DNA from: an uncultured Mycoplasmatota bacterium
GTDB lineage: Bacteria; Bacillota_I; Bacilli_A; RF39; UBA660
Reading direction: 5' to 3'
Length of the DNA: 64,000 bases
NCBI GenBank assembly: GCA_900548725.1
Contig: URLV01000001.1
Coordinates: 1-64,000 of the forward strand
Below, one piece after another: positions 26,894-35,448 of the stretch (its first letter is position 1; each line of letters starts with the position of its first letter). A program made the position numbers and the translations under genes. The notes beneath the pieces are model-generated. The model saw nothing but the letters and a program-made list of their open reading frames with translations, was not told the DNA's origin and ran no database searches.

Positions 26894-28988
26894 TTTTATC
26901 CCCCACCAACTCAAAATCAATAGTTCTAGCTTCTTTGCTAGCACCTACAACCTTTACACGTACTTTATCACCTAAAGTATAACGTTTCTTAGTATTCTGT
27001 CCAATCAAGCATAATAGTTCTTCAACATAATTATAGTAATCCCCCTTTAAACTATTTACATGAACCAAACCTTCAATTAAATTATCTAATTCAACAAATA
27101 ATCCAAAAGATTCTACACCACTTATAACACCATCATACTCTTCTCCAATATGTTTTTCCATATATTCAGCCATTTTCATGTCATCAACTTCACGTTCTGC
27201 ATCAACACTAGCTTGTTCTCTTTCACTAGCTTGTCCAGCAATATAATCTAAGTTAGCGTTATAATAATCAATAGTTTCATTATCAATTTTATTTTCATAT
27301 AAATATTTTCTTAACAATCTATGAACTTCTAAATCAGGATAACGTCTAATAGGTGATGTAAAATGAGTATAACATTTGCTGCCCAATCCAAAGTGTCCTA
27401 TATTATCTTTTTGATATACAGCCTTTCTCATACTACGTAATAACATACTAGAAAGTATTTTATATTGAGGAACATCTTTTAATTGATTTAATAATTTTTG
27501 CATACTTACTGGAGTGAAATCTTTAACTTTTCCATTAACTTTATATCCAAGTAAACTAACTAATTTTAAAAATTTATCAATCTTATCAGCATTTGGGACA
27601 TCATGAACTCTATAAATAAATGGTAAATCCATATTATAAATGTGTGTTGCAACTGTTTCATTAGCAGCAATCATAAAATCTTCAATCATACGTTCTGCAT
27701 CTTCTCTAACTCTTTTTTCTATTCCAACAACATTTTTATCTTCATCAACAATAATCTTTGCCTCATCTAAATCAAAATCTATATATCCTCTTTTGATTTT
27801 ATTTCTACGTAATATATGAGCTAACTCATTCATTTGTTTTAATACATCACCAAATTTCTCATAACTAGAATCAACAATATTACGCATAATAATATCATTA
27901 ACTTTCTTATAAGTCATTTTCTTTCTAGATTTTATAAATGATGGAAATATATCATAATCTACAACGTTACCTTCGTTATTTATTTTCATAACGCAAGATT
28001 GTGTAAGTCTAACAACTCCTTCATTCAAAGAACAAATACCATTTGATAATTTATGAGGAAGCATAGGTATAACACTATCTGCCAAATAAGAACTAGTACC
28101 GCGACTTAAAGCATCTTTGTCAAGATAACTATTTTCAGTAACATAGTATGAAACATCTGCAATATGAACTCCTAAAACATGTAACCCATTTTCAAATTTA
28201 TAACTAATTGCATCATCTATATCCTTAGTATCATCACCATCAATTGTAAAAATTACTTCATTAGTTAAATCTGTTCTTCCCTTTAATTCATTATCACTTA
28301 CAACATTAGGTATAGCATCTGTTTGTTCCATTGCTTTATTACTAAATTCTTCATAAATATTATATTTATAAGCGACTAACTTAATATCAACACCAGGATC
28401 ATCTTTATGACCAATAACTGTTGTTACTCTACCCATATACTTATTCTTAGACATCTCTTTAGTTATGCTAACAATAACTTTAGTACCTTCTACTAAACCA
28501 TTAGTACTCTTAGAATCTAATTTTATATCTAACTTTTTATTCTTATCTTCCAACTTGACAAAAGGTTTGTTATCAACAAAATATATTTCACCTATCAAAT
28601 TACTTAAATCTCTATTTAAAACTCTAAGTACTCTACCTTCAGTTTTACCATGATTATTAATTATTTCAACTAATACTCTATCATCATTAACAGCACCATT
28701 AATATTATCTTTATCAATATATATATCTTCCCCATCTTTAATAATTAGAAAACCAAATCCTTTTTTATTCAAAGATAATATACCTGCTTTTAAACTAGGA
28801 CAATTCTTAAATAAAATATACTTATTCTTTTTAGTTTTATAAACAACACCATCTTTTTCTAATTCACATAAAACATTATTTAATCTACTTAAATCTTCTG
28901 GACTAGTTAATTCCAATAGATCATTAATTTCTATAACATCAAGTGCCTCATATCTATCACTCATTACATTAATTATTTGTTCTTTCAT
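26874..28988 (-). CDS. rnr: Ribonuclease R
   Basis: Processive 3'-5' exoribonuclease of the RNB family, which degrades structured RNA and works with SmpB-tmRNA. 704 residues: N-terminal winged-helix and cold-shock-like OB domains (about 1-200), the RNB core with the active-site run FTIDGDDTKDIDDAISY (about 248-264), and the motif RYPDLEVHRLL. A C-terminal S1 domain follows (GEEYDGVISGVESFGLFVEL, about 625-700). It overlaps smpB, which follows it. Confidence 0.95.
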   Translation of the reverse strand: MKEQIINVMSDRYEALDVIEINDLLELTSPEDLSRLNNVLCELEKDGVVYKTKKNKYILFKNCPSLKAGILSLNKKGFGFLIIKDGEDIYIDKDNINGAVNDDRVLVEIINNHGKTEGRVLRVLNRDLSNLIGEIYFVDNKPFVKLEDKNKKLDIKLDSKSTNGLVEGTKVIVSITKEMSKNKYMGRVTTVIGHKDDPGVDIKLVAYKYNIYEEFSNKAMEQTDAIPNVVSDNELKGRTDLTNEVIFTIDGDDTKDIDDAISYKFENGLHVLGVHIADVSYYVTENSYLDKDALSRGTSSYLADSVIPMLPHKLSNGICSLNEGVVRLTQSCVMKINNEGNVVDYDIFPSFIKSRKKMTYKKVNDIIMRNIVDSSYEKFGDVLKQMNELAHILRRNKIKRGYIDFDLDEAKIIVDEDKNVVGIEKRVREDAERMIEDFMIAANETVATHIYNMDLPFIYRVHDVPNADKIDKFLKLVSLLGYKVNGKVKDFTPVSMQKLLNQLKDVPQYKILSSMLLRSMRKAVYQKDNIGHFGLGSKCYTHFTSPIRRYPDLEVHRLLRKYLYENKIDNETIDYYNANLDYIAGQASEREQASVDAEREVDDMKMAEYMEKHIGEEYDGVISGVESFGLFVELDNLIEGLVHVNSLKGDYYNYVEELLCLIGQNTKKRYTLGDKVRVKVVGASKEARTIDFELVGDKNDGDKE

Positions 28989-29022
28989 AATATCACATAC
29001 CCTTTAAAAAATTATATCATTA

Positions 29023-29052
29023 AAAAAGCATAAATACTATAATATTCATGCT
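29023..29052 (-). terminator. Terminator between secG and rnr
   Basis: AAGCAT and ATGCTT pair, with inner AATA/TATT, and are followed on the minus strand by TTTTTT. It would end the secG transcript or attenuate readthrough into rnr. Confidence 0.6.
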
Positions 29053-29065
29053 TAAAAGTGTAAAC

Positions 29066-29281
29066 TTATTTAATATATAATATAAATGATATTATAAAGA
29101 ATACAGCACCTAAAACAGCAGTTAATCTAGTAATGAATAATTCTGATCCTCTTTCTTTTTGTTTAGAAAATAAATCAGCATTACCACCACTTATTATTTG
29201 TGCTCCATTGCTAGCTTTATTACTTTGTAATAAAACTAATACTATTAATAATATCGAAACAACCATTAATACAGTTTCCAT
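29066..29281 (-). CDS. secG: Preprotein translocase subunit SecG
   Basis: 71 residues with two membrane helices (about 3-20 and 52-70) separated by the conserved cytoplasmic loop QSNKASNGAQIISGG, diagnostic for SecG. It assists SecYE in protein export. It is first in the secG-rnr-smpB cluster. Confidence 0.92.
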   Translation of the reverse strand: METVLMVVSILLIVLVLLQSNKASNGAQIISGGNADLFSKQKERGSELFITRLTAVLGAVFFIISFILYIK

Positions 29282-29396
29282 TTAATCACCTTCCGTTATA
29301 TCACTAAATATCAATAATTAATTTATCATAAATTAAGAAGTATTTCAACTAATAAATAATAAATATATAAATTTAATCTATCATACAAAAATTAAA

Positions 29397-29425
29397 TTGT
29401 CAATAAACTATATATTTGTTATAAT
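29397..29425 (+). promoter_or_regulatory. Sigma-A promoter of the femX-like gene
   Basis: TTGTCA (29397-29402) and TATAAT (29420-29425), 17 bp apart, just before the ribosome binding site of the next gene. Confidence 0.7.
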
Positions 29426-29444
29426 TATATATAGGTGAATAAGC

Positions 29445-30689
29445 ATGAGAATGATAGAAATAAGTAAAGAAAAATTTGAGGAATTTGCAAATAAAACCCC
29501 ATATAGTAACTACTGTCAAACAGCAAATTATGGAATGGTAATGTCAGAAACAGGATTTGATTATTCTTTTGTTGCTTACACTACTAACGACTTAGAAATA
29601 CTTGCCGCGGGCATGTTTTTAACAAAAAAAATTGGTAAAAGATACTACTATGCATATTGTCCTAAAGGATTTATTATTGATTACAATGATACTGAATTAG
29701 TAAGAAAATTTACAAGAAATTTAATTAAATATTATAAAAGGAAAAAAATAATATTCTTAAAAATTAATCCTGAAATACCTATAGCCACAATAGATTATAA
29801 AAATAATTTTGAAAGAATAACAAACGAAAACACAAATATATTAGATAACCTAAAAAATCTAGGTTTCAAAAAAAGAAAAGAATTAGTTCCATTAGAATTA
29901 TTACAACCAAAATTAACTGCATTAGTAAATTTGAGAGAATATGATGTAAATAAATTAGAAAAAAAAATTAGGAGTAATATATTAAAAAGTGAAAATAATG
30001 GTTTAGAACTAATTATAGGAGATGGAACAAAAGTAGAAATATTATATGAATTCATTAAAAATATGAAAGATAGAAGTTTAAACTATTATAGAAACTTTTA
30101 TAATGCTTTTAAAAGAGAAGAAAAAGCAGATTTACTATTAGTAAAAGTTAACTACGAAACTTATTTAATAAATGCAAAAAAAAGAGTAGAAGAAGAACAA
30201 GTTAAAAATGAAGAATTAAATGCACGTTTAAGAACAGATACTAGTGAAAAAAACTTGAACGAAAAAATGAATTCAGATAAAGCATTAGAACAATACAAAC
30301 AAGATGTTATATTTGCAACAGAAGGAATGAAAAGAAGTGAAGATACTTATATTGCTGGAGCAATTACTGTTAAATATAAGGACAAAGTTAGTATCTTTAT
30401 TGCTGGCGTAGATAAAAATTATAATTATCTAAATCCTAATTACTTCTTACATCATAAAATATTTGAAATGTATAAAAATGATTATAATATATGTGACATA
30501 AATGGCATTGCTGATGATTTTGAAAACGAATCTAAATTCAAAGGATTAAATAGATTTAAAATAGGTTTTAATCCAGAAATAGTAGAATATATAGGAGAAC
30601 TAGATTTAGTAATCAACAATTGGGGATTTAAAAGAGTAGAAAAAAACAATTTATTATCAAATGAATTTACAAAGAAAAAAGATGTTTAA
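29445..30689 (+). CDS. FemABX-family peptidoglycan aminoacyltransferase
   Basis: 414 residues with the two GNAT-like halves of the FemABX family, separated at about residues 235-285 by a charged coiled-coil arm (KKRVEEEQVKNEELNARL), as in FemA. YSNYCQTANYGMVMSE near the N terminus is also typical. These enzymes use aminoacyl-tRNA to add the first residues of the peptidoglycan cross-bridge to lipid II, so the host should have a cross-linked wall. The amino acid cannot be deduced. Monocistronic, with its own promoter and terminator. Confidence 0.85.
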   Translation: MRMIEISKEKFEEFANKTPYSNYCQTANYGMVMSETGFDYSFVAYTTNDLEILAAGMFLTKKIGKRYYYAYCPKGFIIDYNDTELVRKFTRNLIKYYKRKKIIFLKINPEIPIATIDYKNNFERITNENTNILDNLKNLGFKKRKELVPLELLQPKLTALVNLREYDVNKLEKKIRSNILKSENNGLELIIGDGTKVEILYEFIKNMKDRSLNYYRNFYNAFKREEKADLLLVKVNYETYLINAKKRVEEEQVKNEELNARLRTDTSEKNLNEKMNSDKALEQYKQDVIFATEGMKRSEDTYIAGAITVKYKDKVSIFIAGVDKNYNYLNPNYFLHHKIFEMYKNDYNICDINGIADDFENESKFKGLNRFKIGFNPEIVEYIGELDLVINNWGFKRVEKNNLLSNEFTKKKDV

Positions 30690-30716
30690 AACTTAATCGC
30701 TTAAACATCTTTTATT
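30680..30716 (+). terminator. Terminator of the femX-like gene
   Basis: AGATGTTTAA and TTAAACATCT form a 10-bp stem with an 11-nt loop, followed by TTTATT. The left arm contains the stop codon. Confidence 0.8.
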
Positions 30717-30803
30717 ATACTCTTTAAACATATTAATTAATTTTCACACTAATTTTTTATAAAATAACAATTTAAATATCAATTATCTTGTATGTTTTTA
30801 CAT

Positions 30804-30832
30804 AAAAAAGAGTTCTAAAAACTAGAAACTCA
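30804..30832 (-). terminator. Terminator of typA
   Basis: GAGTT/AACTC and CTA/TAG pair with one bulged T, followed by TTTTTT on the minus strand. Confidence 0.65.
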
Positions 30833-30837
30833 TCTTA

Positions 30838-32640
30838 TTATCTATTATTTCTATATCTATCTTTAGGATCTAGTATAGCTTTTCTAATTCTAATAGCATC
30901 AGGTGTAACTTCAACATATTCATCATCTTCAATAAATTCTAAAGCCTCTTCTAATGAGAATGTTTTTGGTGGTACTAATTGAATAGCATCATCACTACTT
31001 TTACTTCTTGTATTAGACATTTCCTTATTTTTACAAGGATTTACATTTAAATCGTTATCACGATTATTTATACCAACTACCATACCCACATAAACATCAG
31101 TTGCAGGTCCAACAATCAATGTACCTCTATCTTGTAAATTAAATAAAGAATATCCTAAAGTCTTACCAGTTTCCATTGAAACTAATACACCATTTTTACG
31201 AGTAGTTAAATCACCAGCATAAGGTTTATATTCATCAAAACTACGTACCATAACACCTTCACCCTTAGTATTAGTTATAAATGCACTTCTATAACCAATC
31301 AAACCACGTGTAGGAGCACTAAATTCCATATGAGTGTAATTATCATCAGTAGTTTGCATTGATAAAAGTAATCCTTTTCTTTCTTGTAAATCACTAATAA
31401 TTGTACTAGCATAATCACTAGGAGTATTAACAATTACTTTTTCAAATGGTTCACATTTAACACCATCAATTTCCTTAATTAATACTTGAGGTTTTGAAAC
31501 AGATAATTCATATCCTTCTCTTCTCATATTTTCTAGAAGTACAGATAAATGCAATTCTCCACGACCACTAACTTTAAAACCATCACTATTTTCTAATTCT
31601 TCTACTTCTAATCCAACATTAGTTTCAAGTTCCTTTTCTAATCTTTCTCTTAAATGTCTATTAGTTAAGAACTTACCACTTTGTCCAGCAAAAGGACTAT
31701 TATTAACTAAGAAATTCATAGACAATGTAGGTCTATCAATATGTATTGAAGGTAACGGATTAGGTTTTCCTAAACTACAAACAGTATCACCTATACTTAT
31801 AGTACTACATCCAGCAATAGTAACTATATCACCATAATAAGCTTCTTTCTTCTCTACTCTGTTAATACCTTCATTAACAAACAATTTACTAATTCTAAAA
31901 TTAGATTCTTTACCATCATTGCTAATTAAAGTAACGTTTTCTCCAGCTTTAATCATACCTTTATTAACTCTACCAATACCAAGTCTACCAATATAATCAT
32001 CATAATCTAATTGACTTATTTGTAATTGTAAATCATCATTTTCATTACCTTCAAATGGTTTTACTTGTTCTAAAACTGTATCTAAAAGTGGACTAATAGA
32101 ATCTTCCATATTATTTAAATCTCTAGTAGATTTACCTTGTTTTGCAATACCATAAACAATTGGAAAATCTAATTGTTCATCATTAGCATTCAAATCACAA
32201 AATAAATCAAATGTCATATTAACAACTTCTTCAGGTCTTGCATCCTTTTTATCAATCTTATTAATAAATAATATAGGTCTTAAATTTTGTTCTAAAGCTT
32301 TATTTAAAACAAATCTAGTTTGAGGCATAGGACCTTCTGCACTATCAACTATTAATATAACAGTATCTACAGTTTTAATAACACGTTCAACTTCACTTGA
32401 AAAATCAGCATGTCCTGGAGTATCTACAATATTTATTTTATAATCTTTATATCTTATAGCACAATTCTTAGAATAAATTGTAATACCTCTTTCTCTTTCA
32501 AGATCATTAGAGTCCATTACACAATCTACAACTTCTTCATTTTCTCTAAAAACACCATTTTGTTCAAGTAATGCATCTACTAAAGTACTTTTACCAGCAT
32601 CTACGTGAGCAACAACAGCAACATTAATTATCTTATCCAT
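30838..32640 (-). CDS. typA: Translational GTPase TypA/BipA
   Basis: Ribosome-associated GTPase involved in stress and cold adaptation and in 50S assembly. The G motifs are present: [10 protein letters not shown] (G1), RGITI (G2), DTPGHADF (G3), [10 protein letters not shown] (G4). The EF-G-like C-terminal domains include [15 protein letters not shown] and the BipA-specific end [10 protein letters not shown]. 600 residues, normal. I use the ATG at 32640 (GGGAAGTG upstream), three codons inside the longest frame. Confidence 0.96.
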   Translation of the reverse strand: MDKIINVAVVAHVDAGKSTLVDALLEQNGVFRENEEVVDCVMDSNDLERERGITIYSKNCAIRYKDYKINIVDTPGHADFSSEVERVIKTVDTVILIVDSAEGPMPQTRFVLNKALEQNLRPILFINKIDKKDARPEEVVNMTFDLFCDLNANDEQLDFPIVYGIAKQGKSTRDLNNMEDSISPLLDTVLEQVKPFEGNENDDLQLQISQLDYDDYIGRLGIGRVNKGMIKAGENVTLISNDGKESNFRISKLFVNEGINRVEKKEAYYGDIVTIAGCSTISIGDTVCSLGKPNPLPSIHIDRPTLSMNFLVNNSPFAGQSGKFLTNRHLRERLEKELETNVGLEVEELENSDGFKVSGRGELHLSVLLENMRREGYELSVSKPQVLIKEIDGVKCEPFEKVIVNTPSDYASTIISDLQERKGLLLSMQTTDDNYTHMEFSAPTRGLIGYRSAFITNTKGEGVMVRSFDEYKPYAGDLTTRKNGVLVSMETGKTLGYSLFNLQDRGTLIVGPATDVYVGMVVGINNRDNDLNVNPCKNKEMSNTRSKSSDDAIQLVPPKTFSLEEALEFIEDDEYVEVTPDAIRIRKAILDPKDRYRNNR

Positions 32641-32710
32641 ATAAAACACTTCCCTTTTTTAATAACTAGTTAATCATACAACAAATAATATAGTTTTGCA
32701 AGAAAAAATG

Positions 32711-33430
32711 CTATTTAACTAGCTTTTTCTCCATTTCTTTAACACTTATTTCTATATCTTGTAAATCTCTAACAAACTTTCTATCAACAAAATAATCAGC
32801 ACCAATAACACTATTTAATGTATTAAGCATATTTATAAGTGTATTGATCATACTTTTGTACATATAACCACGATTTTCAAAATCTATTAAAGATAAATCA
32901 AAATCAATTAATTTAATATTATTATTAACTAAAAGAAAATTTTTAGCATGAGCATCACAATAAATAATACCATTTATATATAACTCATTAATAATATCAA
33001 TAATTTTCTTATAATATTTAACAACATTAACATTTTTTGTTCTTTTAGCATAAGAAAAAATTGTTTCACTATTAGGATAATACGGAATTATTTGGCCAAT
33101 AATATTTCCTTCACATGTAACTAGTCCCTTAGGAAAATCAGTTAACTTTACATTATCTTTCCTCTTATTTAATTGATAAACTAATTTTTCATCATTATAT
33201 CCATTAAAACCATAATCAGCGAATTCATCATAAATTCTATATGCTATATCTTCATTTTCTTTATCTTGATAAATATATACTCCATTTTCCTTACCAAAAA
33301 CATTTTGTTCTCTATCAGTTTGATTTACAAATTTACCAATATTACATAACTCTTCTTTTTTAAAAGCTTTTTCTATTACTCCATAATACTTTACGCCTTT
33401 TTTATTAACATAATCTTTATTAATATCCAT
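32711..33430 (-). CDS. Small protein-kinase-like protein
   Basis: 239 residues with the minimal elements of an eukaryotic-like or lipopolysaccharide-kinase fold: IIYCDAHAKNFLLV (catalytic loop, D and N) and IKLIDFDLSLID (DFG-like DFD) in the C-terminal lobe. The N lobe is short, and the usual VAIK lysine appears to be replaced in IAYRIYDE. No membrane segment. It follows ackA after 29 bp in the same direction, so they may be co-transcribed. The substrate is unknown; it could phosphorylate a protein or small molecule, or be inactive. Confidence 0.6.
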   Translation of the reverse strand: MDINKDYVNKKGVKYYGVIEKAFKKEELCNIGKFVNQTDREQNVFGKENGVYIYQDKENEDIAYRIYDEFADYGFNGYNDEKLVYQLNKRKDNVKLTDFPKGLVTCEGNIIGQIIPYYPNSETIFSYAKRTKNVNVVKYYKKIIDIINELYINGIIYCDAHAKNFLLVNNNIKLIDFDLSLIDFENRGYMYKSMINTLINMLNTLNSVIGADYFVDRKFVRDLQDIEISVKEMEKKLVK

Positions 33431-33459
33431 ACCTAATTCCCCCTCTTATTCAATTTTTA

Positions 33460-34686
33460 TTATATTTTCTTTATTAATGTTTTATTTTTTTTACTCAATC
33501 TAATAGTATCTGATAATATCATACTTTCCTCATCAGTAGGTACAACATATACTGGACATTTTGAATCACTTGTAGTTATTATACCTTCTTTTATTTCTTT
33601 AAAACTAGCAACTTTATCATTCAATTCATTATCTAATTTACTATTAATAATATTAGATATATAATTAACAACTTCTCTTCTAACATAACTATTATTTTCA
33701 CCAACACCAGCAGTAAAAACTATTGCATCAACATTACCTTTTAATAAGAAATAATATTCAGCAATATATTTAATAATTGAATTAATATAAATCTTCATGG
33801 CAAGTATAGCGTTTTTATCGCCTTTACTAATTAGTTCATCAACGTCTCTTAAATCACTCTTACCGCATAATCCAATCATACCAGATTGTTTATTTAGTTC
33901 ATCAGTAATAACATCAACACTTTTACCAGTTTTATTAACTAGATAATCTACAATTGCTGGATCAATTGATCCAGAACGAGTTCCCATCATTAATCCATCT
34001 AATGGAGTAAGTCCCATACTTGTATCAACACATTGTCCATTTTCTATAGCACAAACACTAGCACCACTACCGATATGACAAACTATTAAATTAGGATTAT
34101 TTATTTCTAATTTATCTTTCATAACATTATTTATATAATTATAACTAGTTCCATGAAAACCATATTTACGAACACCATATTTTTCATAATATTCATATTT
34201 TATAGGATATATATATCTCTCACTTTTCATAGTTTGATGAAATGCAGTATCAAATACAGCAACTTGTTTAACATCAGGAAGTATATTTTTCATACATTCA
34301 ATAATAGATATTTCACCAGGTAAATGAAGTCCCCCTAAATCAATTATAGATTTTAAATTATTTATTACATCATCATCAATTATAACTGACTCATTATAAA
34401 ATTCAGCACCATGTAAAACTCTATGACCTATTCCACTAATTTCACTTATTTCATTTATAAATTTATTAGCTAATAATTCATTAATCATAACATTACAAGC
34501 ATCAATATGATTCATAATTTCACAATTTTTTTCAACTTTTTTACCATCATATTTCAAAGTATAGAAACTATCTTCTAACCCTATCTTTTGTATATATCCA
34601 TTAACCATTTCTTCTTTATTAGTATTATATAAAGAAAACTTTAATGAACTACTACCACCATTAATTACCAAATACTTACTATCCAT
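33460..34686 (-). CDS. ackA: Acetate kinase
   Basis: Makes ATP and acetate from acetyl phosphate, the main energy step of many fermenters. 408 residues with the ASKHA-fold motifs VINGGSSSLKFSLY, GHRVLHGAEFY, DTAFHQTM, HIGSGASVCAI and MGLTPLDGLMMGTRSG. I use ATG 34686, preceded by GGAGG; the longer frame reading to 34743 has a hydrophobic, poorly supported extension that crosses the promoter. No pta gene is visible in this window. Confidence 0.95.
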   Translation of the reverse strand: MDSKYLVINGGSSSLKFSLYNTNKEEMVNGYIQKIGLEDSFYTLKYDGKKVEKNCEIMNHIDACNVMINELLANKFINEISEISGIGHRVLHGAEFYNESVIIDDDVINNLKSIIDLGGLHLPGEISIIECMKNILPDVKQVAVFDTAFHQTMKSERYIYPIKYEYYEKYGVRKYGFHGTSYNYINNVMKDKLEINNPNLIVCHIGSGASVCAIENGQCVDTSMGLTPLDGLMMGTRSGSIDPAIVDYLVNKTGKSVDVITDELNKQSGMIGLCGKSDLRDVDELISKGDKNAILAMKIYINSIIKYIAEYYFLLKGNVDAIVFTAGVGENNSYVRREVVNYISNIINSKLDNELNDKVASFKEIKEGIITTSDSKCPVYVVPTDEESMILSDTIRLSKKNKTLIKKI

Positions 34687-34714
34687 AACCAAACCTCCTA
34701 AGTAATTGATATAT

Positions 34715-34757
34715 ATAATACAAAAAAATACGTATTTTGTCAAATTCGAAATACGTA
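34715..34757 (-). promoter_or_regulatory. ackA promoter overlapping a terminator-like hairpin
   Basis: On the minus strand TTGACA (34738-34743) and TATTAT (34715-34720) are 17 bp apart, a near-consensus promoter for ackA. The arms TACGTATTT (34729-34737) and AAATACGTA (34749-34757) form a 9-bp hairpin followed by a T-run, which would end transcripts arriving from the upstream small gene. The promoter spacer forms one arm of the hairpin. Confidence 0.65.
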
Positions 34758-34812
34758 CATTTATTCTTATCTAGAATTGTCATTTTTGTATCGCAACACC
34801 TTCACTTTAATG

Positions 34813-35010
34813 TTAGTAGGCATAGCTTTCCATTCCTAATAATAATTTCTTTTTTAAACGTACTATAAAAGATTGTATATTTTTATAATTAGTTAACTTT
34901 AATACAACATCATATATACTTATATAATACTTTTTATCTTCTAATACAATATAAGTTCTAATACTTTCATCATGATGCATTTTATTTATTATCTGTAATT
35001 TATTTTTCAT
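34813..35010 (-). CDS. Small hypothetical protein next to the toxin element
   Basis: 65 residues, basic, with MHHDESIRTYIVLEDKKYYISIYD and a C-terminal VRLKKKLLL. A strong GGAGGG ribosome binding site precedes ATG 35010. It lies immediately downstream of the inverted 260-bp element on the strand that carries the toxin peptide, and that copy has no clear sense terminator, so it might be co-transcribed with the peptide. Family unknown. Confidence 0.5.
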   Translation of the reverse strand: MKNKLQIINKMHHDESIRTYIVLEDKKYYISIYDVVLKLTNYKNIQSFIVRLKKKLLLGMESYAY

Positions 35011-35029
35011 CAAAACCCTCCATTATCAA

Positions 35030-35059
35030 TTGACAACTATATATAATAAATGTTATTAT
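35030..35059 (+). promoter_or_regulatory. Consensus promoter of the antisense RNA, copy 1
   Basis: TTGACA (35030-35035) and TATTAT (35054-35059), 18 bp apart. It drives the antisense RNA across the 3' side of the toxin mRNA. Copy 2 has the same hexamers at 17 bp. Confidence 0.75.
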
Positions 35060-35066
35060 TTAATCA

Positions 35067-35152
35067 AGTAGAACGTCTACCCCCTGTAGGTTAGATATCT
35101 ACCTTTGTTGGTCAGACATCCGTCCTAACTGAGTGGCGGATGTTTTTATTTT
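35067..35152 (+). ncRNA. Putative antisense antitoxin RNA, copy 1
   Basis: From the promoter at 35030-35059 an RNA of about 85 nt would run to the terminator at 35116-35152. It overlaps the 3' UTR of the peptide mRNA on the opposite strand and stops just short of the peptide stop codon. Near its 5' end it carries TCTACCTT, a motif also found in the peptide mRNA leader, where it pairs with the Shine-Dalgarno. It could therefore both bind the 3' UTR and mimic the anti-SD. Role inferred from architecture. Confidence 0.6.
35116..35152 (+). terminator. Antisense RNA terminator, copy 1
   Basis: ACATCCG (35116-35122) and CGGATGT (35137-35143) form a 7-bp stem followed by TTTTTATTTT on the plus strand. 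The opposite strand lacks a T-run, so it works for the antisense direction only. Confidence 0.75.
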
Positions 35153-35159
35153 AATTTAA

Positions 35160-35234
35160 TTATTCTTTATCTAAGAAGAGTAATATTAAAATAACAATGA
35201 TTCTATTCATAAATTTTTCTAAATTTTTGAACAC
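35160..35234 (-). CDS. 24-residue hydrophobic toxin-like peptide, copy 1
   Basis: A 24-codon gene with a GTG start directly after the extended Shine-Dalgarno AAGGTGGTGAT. The peptide starts with a charged, helical MFKNLEKFMNR, continues with the hydrophobic core IIVILILLFL and ends DKE, the layout of small membrane-active type I toxins. It lacks the proline-glycine and tryptophan features of Fst, so I do not assign it to that family. The mRNA leader can pair ACCTTACTA (read on the minus strand, 35276-35284) with TAGTAAGGT (35244-35252), closing the ribosome binding site with 9 bp. The same peptide is encoded at 45263-45337. Confidence 0.7.
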   Translation of the reverse strand: MFKNLEKFMNRIIVILILLFLDKE

Positions 35235-35401
35235 AATATCACCACCTTACTACTTTTACTCTTTATTAATTCGGTTAGTAAGGTAGACATCAACCCAGAC
35301 GTTCGATTTGTTATACTAATACAATATAATAATAAATTAAAGGCTTTCGGCAAAACTTATAAAAACTTACCAAAATATTACAAAAAATGACAAATAAAAA
35401 A

Positions 35402-35430
35402 TTGAATAAAAATAACCTATATTATATAAT
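35402..35430 (+). promoter_or_regulatory. Sigma-A promoter of yfhO
   Basis: TTGAAT (35402-35407) and TATAAT (35425-35430) with a 17-bp spacer, close to the ribosome binding site of the next gene. Confidence 0.7.
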
Positions 35431-35448
35431 TTTAATTAGGTGATACTT

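Larger units (their letters stand above)
35048..35308 (-). repeat. Inverted 260-bp element, copy 1 (type I TA-like)
   Basis: A 261-bp segment present again in reverse orientation at 45189-45448. From the ribosome binding site to the antisense terminator the copies are almost identical, differing at the start codon (GTG here, ATG there), while leader and spacer differ at many bases. Both ends begin with GAACGTCT in inverted orientation. It contains the peptide gene, its SD-sequestering leader, and a convergent antisense RNA gene. A MITE carrying a peptide gene is the alternative reading. Confidence 0.85.

Noticed and set aside
35048..35308. The 260-bp inverted repeats as insertion-sequence ends
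   Set aside because: No transposase in either copy or in the block between them, and the internal promoters, peptide and terminators are conserved as functional parts. A non-autonomous MITE origin remains possible.
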